Both the position numbers and the translations under genes were made by a program. Below the pieces are notes generated by a model. That model did no database searches. It had not been told where the DNA came from and saw only the letters and a list, made by a program, of their open reading frames with translations. A DNA stretch of 64,000 nucleotides from Fibrobacterota bacterium (GTDB lineage Bacteria; Fibrobacterota; Chitinivibrionia; Chitinivibrionales; FEN-1185), in contig PLWQ01000018.1 of assembly GCA_003165595.1 (NCBI GenBank), forward strand, positions 119,393 through 183,392. Reading direction: 5' to 3'. Positions 56,508 through 64,000 of this stretch are shown piece after piece. Each line of letters opens with the position of its first letter. Position 1 is the stretch's first letter.

Positions 56508-59500
56508 ATGACCCAACCACATCTTATTGTCATTCGTAAATTATGTGCCGCGGGAATGCTGCTGCTTGCCGGGGAGGCGTGGCAGGGGGATGTTTCCGCA
56601 GCCCCGATATTCGCGACAGCAGTGTCTGCAAGCTCAGATGACGCTTTTGAGGATACCTCCGATCATTCCGTAAACATTGACAGTGTTTGCAATCCAGTGG
56701 GTGCCGGTGCTCAAAATAACCGCAAAGTTGGGTGGGTTGGTCTTCGTTTTCAGAATGTTACTATTCCGCAAGGCTCTATAATAACCGCGAAAACAGGGAC
56801 GGATTCAACCTACCTCCGGTTTTCATGCAAGGTTGCATCACTCGGATCTGCCAACGTTTACATCAAGGCGGAAGCATCGGACAATGCCTACGCGTTTGCG
56901 GCAACCGCAAGTAACCTCAGCGCCAGGCCCCAGACAACGGCATCAGTCTTATGGACATGTTCGGGCGGAGGTGCGGTGCAATGGGATGCCAAATATATCA
57001 GCTTCGACATCGCTTCCGTGCTTCAGGAAATTGTAAACCGCCCCGGCTGGAGTTCCGGAATGTCGATAAATTTTCTGATTCACAATAATGCAGCGGCTCC
57101 AAACGGCTGGTTTGGCGCGGGCACTTTCGACAACGGCGCGGGATATGCCTGTTCGCTTCATGTGTACAATTACACCGCTCCGCCGTCGACGCAGACGGCA
57201 TTAATCACCTTTAGCGCCGTGACCTCAACGGGAATGACTATTGGCTGGCAGCGTGGCAATGGCGCCAATTGCGCGGTGTTTATGTATCAGGGAACCTCCG
57301 GAAGCGCGTCCCCAGTATACGGCACCACCTACACCCAAAACACAACTTTCGGAAGCGGCACGCAAATAGGTTCCAGCGGTTGGTACTGCATCTATAACGG
57401 CTCAGGTACATCGGTTACTGTTACGGGTTTAACTACCAAAACATTTTATCGTATAATGGCCTGTGAATACAACAGCTCCGGAGCAACAACCCTCTACCAG
57501 ACGAGTTCGAGCGCCGCAGGCAATCCCGCCAACTACGCCACCTACCCCAACCTTGCACTCGGCAAGACGGTAACGGCTTCTTCTGCAGGCGGGGGAAATT
57601 TCGCTTCCAAGGCAACCGACGGCGGTTCCGGCACCCGGTGGGAGAGTACACAAGGTGTCGACCCCCAAACGATGTACGTCGATCTTGGAACCGGATACTA
57701 CGTTGACTCGGTCTACATCGATTGGGAAACAGCCTCAGCGAATCACTACCAGATTCAAGGTTCCAACGACGCCATAAACTGGACCACCATCAAGGACACT
57801 ACCGACGGGCTAAGTCAGCAGCATCGTTTGAGGAGTTTCAGTTTTACAAAGACGTTATACCGTTACATTCAGATGTACGGTTACACCAGAACCACGGGAT
57901 ATGGATATTCCATTTGGGAATTCGGGGTCTACGGCGACACCAACAAGGTGCCGGCAACGCAAGCTTCGGCCGTGACATACAGTTCCGTCACCTCAACCGG
58001 AATGACCCTTGGTTGGACACGCGGCAGCGGTGCCAATTGCGCCGTGTTTGTCTACGCGGGAGCCAGCGGGAATGCCGCGCCCGTGTATGGCACCACGTAT
58101 ACCGCCAACACCGCGTTCGGGAGCGGCACGCAAATAGGTTCTTCCGGATGGTACTGCGTGTACAATGGCGCAGGCACATCCGTGGCCGTCACTGGCTTGA
58201 CACAGGGTACTGCGTACCAGACAATGGTTTGCGAGTACAACAGTTCCGGCGCAAGTACCGCATACAACACAAACACTGCCACCAGCAATCCGTCGAACCA
58301 GATAACGGCACCCGGCACTCAGGCAACTACCGTGACTTTTGGTTCCATCACTTCAAGCGGAATGACCATCGGCTGGACAAACGGCAACGGCACCAGCCGC
58401 GCGGTGTTTGTTTATCAGGGAACCACCGGGAATGCCGCGCCGGTATACGGCACCACGTACACTGCCAGCACCACATACGGGAGCGGAACGCAGGCCGGAG
58501 CCGGATGGTACTGTGTCTATAACGGCACGGGCACATCGGTAGCTATTACGGGACTGGCCGCGAGCACGGCGTACAGGGCAATGGTATGCGAATACAACAG
58601 TACCGGCCCGGGCGCCAGCTACAACACGGGCACCGGCACCGGTAATCCGGCGAATCAGACATCAGCGGCTGCCGGGGCGCCTGCGACTCCCACCGGGTTG
58701 ACTTCAGGGACCTTAACGGCGACAACCGCGGCATTGTCGTGGTCTACATCCACGGGCGCGACCTCGTATGAAATTCAGGTGTCGGTAACCTCCGGTTTTA
58801 CATCCGTTTTGATAGATCAAACAGGAATCTCATCCACGAGCTATTCGGCAACCGGACTTTCGGCCAGCACTACGTACTATGCTCGCGTAAATGCCACGAG
58901 TGCCGGAGGTACCAGCGCCTGGTCGGGTAACTACAGCTTTACCACGAGCGCCGCAAGCGGCAGCCTGGATGATTACAACAAATGGGCATACAGCGCCAGC
59001 GTTGTTCTGAACACCACCAACAGCGGCGGCGGTGCGAACGTGGCCACCGACCAGAGCAATTTTCCCGTCCTGGTGAGATTAACGAGCAGCAATTCCAATA
59101 TCTTTAGCCAGGCAAAGAGCGATGGGACCGACATCCGTTTTTCAAAGTCGGACGGCACGCACATTCCCTACCAGATAGAGCGCTGGGATAATGCCGATAA
59201 TATGGCGGAAATTTGGGTGAAATTTGACGTAAAGGGCAACAACAGCACTCAGTACTTTATGATGTACTGGGGCAACAGCGGCGCCGGGGACAGTTCGGGC
59301 GCGAGTGCGGTGTTTGCTACGGCAAACAATTTTCTGGGCGTGTGGCATCTTAAAGAAGGCGGAAACACCACAGCCGGCGGCTACGCCGATGCAACTGGCG
59401 TTTACCCTGCCACGGGAAACAATATGGCCTCTGCCGATCAGGTTGCCGCGGTAATTGACAGCGGTCAGAGCTATGGAAGCGGAACCGGCGGCAAGGCCAT

Positions 59501-62500
59501 TTCATTGTTCAGAAATGGACTTGGGAGCGGATGTACAATAAACATCACAACTGTTACCGCGGGTGTAATAAACGCGATAAACTCCACTCCAACGGCGGGC
59601 GGCAGCGGTTATGCCGTGGGAGATCAGTTACTGGTGGCAGGAGGAGATTGGGGAATAGCACGTGTGACTGCGGTTAGCGGAACGACTGTCACCGGGGTCA
59701 CTATTAACGAAAGTCCAGCTCCCGGAGCGGGATGTACAATAAATACTACTGCCGCGGGGGGCAACTTAACTGCTGCTACTGTTAATGTCGCGAGTACATC
59801 TGGTATGTATTGTGTGGGTGACATTTTGTCGGTTGCCGGCGGCACTGGCGGAACGGTAAAGGTGACTGGAATTGCCGTGAATGGAGGAGGCGTCACCGCA
59901 CTTGCCGTGCAGAATGCCGGAACCGGATATACTACTGCAACCGCAGTCGCAACTACCACCACTAATCTCTATACCGTAAGTGCAGGAAATGCAACGACGG
60001 ATTTTGGGCCGGGAATCGCTCTTTCGGCCGGTCAGACACTTACCTTTTACGCCTGGGTTGTATCCACGGGAAGCAGCCAGGCTTCCTGCATATTCGACAT
60101 GGCGACCGCAACAAATGGGAATTACATCTTCATGGCTCGAAAGGATGCAAATAACTTAACCGTTTCCACAAAAGGCGTTAATGACAATGGCGCCTACACA
60201 ACGGACAATTCCTATCCGGTGACGACATCCACCTGGACGCACATCGGTTTCACGGTGGACGGCTCGGGAAATGTAGCCATCTATGTAAATGGTGTTTCGC
60301 GCGCCACAACATTGGGCACAGGTTATCCTAAAGCAATTACCGCGGGCAATTATTTTCTCAATACTTTGGGATCGCGATATTACAACGGTCCATCGCAGTT
60401 TTTTCAAGGAACAATCAACGAAGCCGTGGTTTCCAACGCGGTCTGTTCCGCGGACTGGATAAAGCTCTGCTACCAGAACCAGCAGAATGTCGCCGTTGGA
60501 GGATCGGGCCAGCTTGTTTCGAGCATCACGTGCAGTCCCGCGGCTCCCACACTGTCCAATCCCGCCAATGGCTCAACTAATCAAACCACGACCCCCTCCC
60601 TGTCGTGGGGAACCTCGACCGGCGCGACCAGCTACAGAGTCCAGGTTTCAACAAATTCGGACTGTTCCTCTCCGATCTACGATCAGAGCGGCATCGCCAG
60701 TACGTCGCAGACAGTGTCCCCGGCATTGTCAAACAGCACAGTATACTATTGGCGTGTGAGCGCCGCGAACAGCGGCGGTTCCAGTGGTTTTTCTTCGATT
60801 TGGAGTTTCACCACTACTTCGTCAAATCATGCGCCCACAGATATGTCGCTTTCCAACAAGGTCTTCAATACCACCACGCCGGTGGGAGCGAGGATCGGAA
60901 CCTTCTTTACAACCGATGTTGACCTGCCCAACGATTTCCATACCTATACATTTAACGGCGGCACGAACGATGCGAGTTTCAGCATCGCGGGCAATGCGCT
61001 GTATCTGGCCTCAACGCTTTCCGCAGGCACGTACCATATCAATGTCCGGACAACCGATCAGGGAGCACTGCATTTCGATTCGACTTTTACGCTTACCGTT
61101 CAGACATGCTCGGGCGCGTGCACCGACAATTACTCGCAGTGGCAGTATTCGAAGCGCATCACGCTCAATACCACCCGGACCGGCGCGAATGTGACGAACA
61201 CCGTGACGAATTTCCCCGTCCTGGTGAGTTTAAACCCGGGGAATTTCTCATGGTTTTCGCAGACGCGGCCGGGCGGCACGGACATTCGTTTCTCCACAAA
61301 CGACAGCGCCGCTACGCACCTTCCTTATCAAATCGAGCGCTGGTCCATTAACTCGGGAAACAGCGACACGGCTGAAATCTGGGTCCTGATAAGCTCGGTC
61401 GCGGGAAGCAACAATCTGCAGACGTTCAAGATGTATTGGGGAAAAAGCGATGCGGCCGACAGTTCGAACGGCCCCGCTGTTTTTGCGACATCCAACGGGT
61501 TTGTAGGTGTCTATCATTTGAGCGAAGGCGGAACAGGAACGCGATACAATTCCGCGCAGAGCAGCCATAATGGGACGACCGTCAGTTATGACGGCGATGA
61601 AAAGGGGACTGGTTTGGTGGGAGTAGGCGACTACCTTACTACCAACGACGGCATCAATCTCGGAGATATCGAAATAACCACAGCCATCACCCTGAGCGCA
61701 TGGGTCAACCCGAATTCACTTATCGGCCGCGGGAGATTCATCAGCAAGCAATGGACGACAAACGCGGCTCCATGGCAGTCGTATGCATTGCAATGGGATA
61801 ACAGCGGCACGCCCCTGGTCCAGTTGCAGCTCGCGGTCAACGGCGCCCAAACAGACGCGACCATGACGACAGCCTTGACATCAGGTACATGGGCCTATGT
61901 GGCCGGTACCTACGACGGCACCACTATGACAGCATATTTGAACGGAACGTCCAATGGTACTCCGACGACAGCGGCCGGATCAATCTCCGCAACGACGAGG
62001 AATGCAACGATCGCGTATAACGAGGATGCCGGCGATCAGCGGTTCAACGGCAGTATCGACGAAGTGCGCATCGAGAATACGGCGCGCTCCGCCGACTGGA
62101 TACGACTCTGCTACCAGAACCAGCAAACCTCCCAGAACCTGGTGGATCCCGACGACTATTCGGAATGGAAGTATTCGAAGAATATTGTACTCAACACCTC
62201 GCCCACAGGCGCGAACGTGGCCACGCCGCAGGCCGATTTCCCGGTCCTCGTGAGATTGACAAGCGGCACCTTCAATTTCTCGCAAGCGCAGGATTCCGGC
62301 CAGGATATCCGGTTTGCAAAGAGTAACGGTGCCCACCTGAAGTATCAGATTGAACGGTGGGACCGGAGCAACCAGCTTGCCGAAATCTGGGTGAGGGTCG
62401 ACACGGTGTACGGCAACAACGGGAGCCAGTATTTCACCATGTACTGGGGGAAAAGCCCGGTTGATTCCAGGAGCAACGGGGCGGCGGTGTTCGATACGGC

Positions 62501-64000
62501 GAATGGGTTCAGCGCGGTGTATCATCTCAATGATGCTAGTAGTGTCAGTCCTAAAGCTGATGCAACGGCTAATGGAAATGGTGCTCTTGATACAAATACC
62601 ACCACCTTTACGCAAGCCTCTGCGGTGGCAGGTTTTGGCGCCCAGTCAGGTAACCTTAGCGGCCATTTAGTGGTTCCAGCCAGTGTCATTAATGCCGGTA
62701 CAAACGGTGGTACAATATCTTTCTGGGCCAAGGGAACTGCAACCGGAAATGGTCGCTACCTTTTTTGTACCAGCAATACTGCGACAGAACGATTCAATTT
62801 GTTTGCTAATGGCACCACCATGAGTTGTAATCTCGGTGACGGAACCAATATCGGTGGAACCAATACGGTTTTTGACGGCAATAACCATTACTTAAGCCTT
62901 GCATGGAATTCGGACGGCAGCGGGGCGTGTTATGTGGACGGGGCCAGTGTCGGTTCCCATTCTGCACAGACCCTCGCTGCTCCCCCGGGACCAATTTATG
63001 TAAACTGGGGTGGCTCGTATTACGGCAGTTCGCATCAGTATGCTCTGTATGATGAATTTCGCGCAGAGAAAACTGCCCGTTCCGCGGACTGGATCAAGCT
63101 CTGCTACTGGAACCAGAATCCCAACCAGACCCTTCTCGACTCGGCCCTCGAGGATTATACAAAGTGGGCGTTCTCGAAGAACATAACTATTAATGCTGGA
63201 GGGTTGGGGTTGTCCGGCAAGGTTCCTCGTTTCCCGTATCTTGTGAGGCTCAACAAGACCAATTTCGACTTTAGCCAAGCCCAAAGTTCGGGCCAGGACA
63301 TCCGGTTTTCGCGCTCCGACGGCGCGCATTTCCCGTACCAGATTGAGCGGTGGAACAGCACGAGCACCGTTGATTCAGCAGAAATATGGGTCCTTGTCGA
63401 CACCGTTTACAATAACTCAACCCAGTATTTCAAGATGTACTGGGGCAATGCCGGCGCGCAGAGCTGGTCGAATGGCCAAAAGGTGTTCGAAACGTCAAAC
63501 GGATTTATCGGAGTGTATCATTTAAGCGAAGGCGGAACAGGCACAAGGAATAATTCCGCGCAGAACGCCTACAATGGGACCACCGTCAGTTATGACGGCA
63601 CCGAAAGCCGGAGCGGAGATATTGGAGCCGGTGACAGCCTCAAGGCCGGCGCCAGCACCGACGGCATCAATCTCGGCACCGGCATCGCGCCGACAAATAT
63701 TACTTTGAGCGCCTGGGTCAAGGAGCACACAGTTACAACGTGGGGAAAGATCATTAACAAAGAGTTTGCTACAACAAATACTGCTCCCTATGAAATTTTC
63801 ACGTTGCAGAGTGGCAATGGCACGGGAATAGCCGAACTGACACTTGACCTGAACGGTAACGAAGCAAAATCCGTCATGACGCATACTTTGACGGTAGATG
63901 GCTGGAACTACGTGGCCGGCACCTACGATCAAGTTACCGAAAGAACGTATTACAACGGTGCTCCCGATGGGACGAATGCGTCAACGTATCCAATTGGAAC
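56508..64000 (+). CDS. Giant multidomain surface protein (FN3, F5/8C, four DUF2341-LamG units), truncated by the window end
   Basis: Open from ATG 56508 to the end without a stop, more than 2,490 codons. The N-terminus (to about residue 30) is a signal peptide. Order by position: CBM96-like domain (56.6-57.18 kb), FN3-like GNGAN-type module (57.2-57.53), F5/8-type C/CBM32 domain (57.55-57.95; KTVTASSAGGGNFASKATDG), two more GNG-type modules (57.96-58.68), FN3 (58.68-58.95), DUF2341-LamG unit 1 (58.97-60.53), FN3 (60.54-60.82), cadherin-like domain (60.83-61.1), DUF2341-LamG units 2-4 (61.1-62.15, 62.15-63.13, 63.14 on). Units 1-3 end with SADWIKLCYQNQ-like text. Probable carbohydrate-binding adhesin or cell-surface enzyme; no catalytic domain is seen so far. 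Confidence 0.88.
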   Translation, partial: MTQPHLIVIRKLCAAGMLLLAGEAWQGDVSAAPIFATAVSASSDDAFEDTSDHSVNIDSVCNPVGAGAQNNRKVGWVGLRFQNVTIPQGSIITAKTGTDSTYLRFSCKVASLGSANVYIKAEASDNAYAFAATASNLSARPQTTASVLWTCSGGGAVQWDAKYISFDIASVLQEIVNRPGWSSGMSINFLIHNNAAAPNGWFGAGTFDNGAGYACSLHVYNYTAPPSTQTALITFSAVTSTGMTIGWQRGNGANCAVFMYQGTSGSASPVYGTTYTQNTTFGSGTQIGSSGWYCIYNGSGTSVTVTGLTTKTFYRIMACEYNSSGATTLYQTSSSAAGNPANYATYPNLALGKTVTASSAGGGNFASKATDGGSGTRWESTQGVDPQTMYVDLGTGYYVDSVYIDWETASANHYQIQGSNDAINWTTIKDTTDGLSQQHRLRSFSFTKTLYRYIQMYGYTRTTGYGYSIWEFGVYGDTNKVPATQASAVTYSSVTSTGMTLGWTRGSGANCAVFVYAGASGNAAPVYGTTYTANTAFGSGTQIGSSGWYCVYNGAGTSVAVTGLTQGTAYQTMVCEYNSSGASTAYNTNTATSNPSNQITAPGTQATTVTFGSITSSGMTIGWTNGNGTSRAVFVYQGTTGNAAPVYGTTYTASTTYGSGTQAGAGWYCVYNGTGTSVAITGLAASTAYRAMVCEYNSTGPGASYNTGTGTGNPANQTSAAAGAPATPTGLTSGTLTATTAALSWSTSTGATSYEIQVSVTSGFTSVLIDQTGISSTSYSATGLSASTTYYARVNATSAGGTSAWSGNYSFTTSAASGSLDDYNKWAYSASVVLNTTNSGGGANVATDQSNFPVLVRLTSSNSNIFSQAKSDGTDIRFSKSDGTHIPYQIERWDNADNMAEIWVKFDVKGNNSTQYFMMYWGNSGAGDSSGASAVFATANNFLGVWHLKEGGNTTAGGYADATGVYPATGNNMASADQVAAVIDSGQSYGSGTGGKAISLFRNGLGSGCTINITTVTAGVINAINSTPTAGGSGYAVGDQLLVAGGDWGIARVTAVSGTTVTGVTINESPAPGAGCTINTTAAGGNLTAATVNVASTSGMYCVGDILSVAGGTGGTVKVTGIAVNGGGVTALAVQNAGTGYTTATAVATTTTNLYTVSAGNATTDFGPGIALSAGQTLTFYAWVVSTGSSQASCIFDMATATNGNYIFMARKDANNLTVSTKGVNDNGAYTTDNSYPVTTSTWTHIGFTVDGSGNVAIYVNGVSRATTLGTGYPKAITAGNYFLNTLGSRYYNGPSQFFQGTINEAVVSNAVCSADWIKLCYQNQQNVAVGGSGQLVSSITCSPAAPTLSNPANGSTNQTTTPSLSWGTSTGATSYRVQVSTNSDCSSPIYDQSGIASTSQTVSPALSNSTVYYWRVSAANSGGSSGFSSIWSFTTTSSNHAPTDMSLSNKVFNTTTPVGARIGTFFTTDVDLPNDFHTYTFNGGTNDASFSIAGNALYLASTLSAGTYHINVRTTDQGALHFDSTFTLTVQTCSGACTDNYSQWQYSKRITLNTTRTGANVTNTVTNFPVLVSLNPGNFSWFSQTRPGGTDIRFSTNDSAATHLPYQIERWSINSGNSDTAEIWVLISSVAGSNNLQTFKMYWGKSDAADSSNGPAVFATSNGFVGVYHLSEGGTGTRYNSAQSSHNGTTVSYDGDEKGTGLVGVGDYLTTNDGINLGDIEITTAITLSAWVNPNSLIGRGRFISKQWTTNAAPWQSYALQWDNSGTPLVQLQLAVNGAQTDATMTTALTSGTWAYVAGTYDGTTMTAYLNGTSNGTPTTAAGSISATTRNATIAYNEDAGDQRFNGSIDEVRIENTARSADWIRLCYQNQQTSQNLVDPDDYSEWKYSKNIVLNTSPTGANVATPQADFPVLVRLTSGTFNFSQAQDSGQDIRFAKSNGAHLKYQIERWDRSNQLAEIWVRVDTVYGNNGSQYFTMYWGKSPVDSRSNGAAVFDTANGFSAVYHLNDASSVSPKADATANGNGALDTNTTTFTQASAVAGFGAQSGNLSGHLVVPASVINAGTNGGTISFWAKGTATGNGRYLFCTSNTATERFNLFANGTTMSCNLGDGTNIGGTNTVFDGNNHYLSLAWNSDGSGACYVDGASVGSHSAQTLAAPPGPIYVNWGGSYYGSSHQYALYDEFRAEKTARSADWIKLCYWNQNPNQTLLDSALEDYTKWAFSKNITINAGGLGLSGKVPRFPYLVRLNKTNFDFSQAQSSGQDIRFSRSDGAHFPYQIERWNSTSTVDSAEIWVLVDTVYNNSTQYFKMYWGNAGAQSWSNGQKVFETSNGFIGVYHLSEGGTGTRNNSAQNAYNGTTVSYDGTESRSGDIGAGDSLKAGASTDGINLGTGIAPTNITLSAWVKEHTVTTWGKIINKEFATTNTAPYEIFTLQSGNGTGIAELTLDLNGNEAKSVMTHTLTVDGWNYVAGTYDQVTERTYYNGAPDGTNASTYPIG
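59515..59990 (+). other. In-frame insertion of Gly-rich repeats inside the first LamG domain
   Basis: Between the SYGSGTGGKAI strand and the TDFGPGIALSAGQTLTFYAWV strand of unit 1, about 155 residues are added that the other three units lack. They contain GSGCTIN, GGSGYAVGDQLLVAGG, VTAVSGTTVTGV, a second GAGCTIN and GTGYTTATA, a pattern typical of phage tail and tail-fibre-like repeats. The reading frame is intact across both junctions. Confidence 0.65.

Noticed and set aside
1-64000. tRNA or rRNA genes
   Set aside because: No cloverleaf with a TTCGA-type T-loop, nor any conserved rRNA segment, was noticed on either strand. A covariance-model scan would be the decisive check.

Overview
The window reads as chromosomal DNA of a Gram-negative, probably anaerobic bacterium with moderately high GC. 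The evidence is many Sec signal peptides and lipobox lipoproteins, predicted outer-membrane barrels, a six-gene Ech-type energy-converting [NiFe] hydrogenase, the carboxynorspermidine-type polyamine route, and large secreted proteins built from DUF2341, LamG, fibronectin-III and FlgD/T9SS-like modules. This mix fits the FCB superphylum, Fibrobacterota-like lineages in particular. That placement is an inference, because no rRNA or tRNA gene was seen.

Layout. 1-6.3 kb: a COG3910 ATPase coupled to a zinc deaminase, a 44-residue basic protein with its own promoter, a PLD-like protein, a PAP2 phosphatase, a receiver-like/HATPase/cNMP regulator, an ArfB-type ribosome rescue factor and an aminotransferase. 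6.8-11.9 kb: the echABCDEF operon with both Ni-Fe CxxC pairs intact. 12-14.5 kb: a large orphan lipoprotein and a scar of an MNT-HEPN toxin-antitoxin pair. 14.8-24 kb: a peptide/nickel-type ABC importer (membrane-anchored binding protein, two permease-like proteins, fused double ATPase). It is split by an opposite-strand beta-helix gene and by a four-helix-bundle gene in an inverted-repeat cassette. 24-27.5 kb: envelope proteins, a small AHSA1/DUF3795 operon and a composite dispersed repeat.

28-34 kb is a secreted glucan-active island: one thaumatin-like protein and three tandem GH64-type beta-1,3-glucanase paralogues, with a conserved long hairpin between the copies. 34-39 kb: a 1,575-residue surface lipoprotein with seven fibronectin-III repeats. 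39-46 kb: a DUF2914 lipoprotein, the two-gene polyamine module, pdxJ, a divergent polysaccharide deacetylase and miaA. 46-50.7 kb: small proteins and envelope proteins. 51-55.6 kb: ilvD, a VapBC module with visible operator, a GmhA-like isomerase and a Ser/Thr kinase. 55.6-56.3 kb: a DUF559 nuclease gene between direct repeats. 56.5 kb to the end: one open frame of more than 2,490 codons encoding a multidomain surface protein, cut by the window edge.

Two themes stand out. First, secreted polysaccharide-active and adhesive proteins: the GH64/thaumatin set, the beta-helix protein and the DUF2341/LamG giant share recurring modules in different positions. Second, small repeat-bounded elements: AAAGTTGAAAGTT-type inverted repeats with and without a four-helix-bundle cargo gene, DUF559 between direct repeats, and a composite palindromic repeat near 0, 6.4, 26.0 and 43.5 kb. 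The first kind sits exactly at stop codons, in gaps of a few bases.
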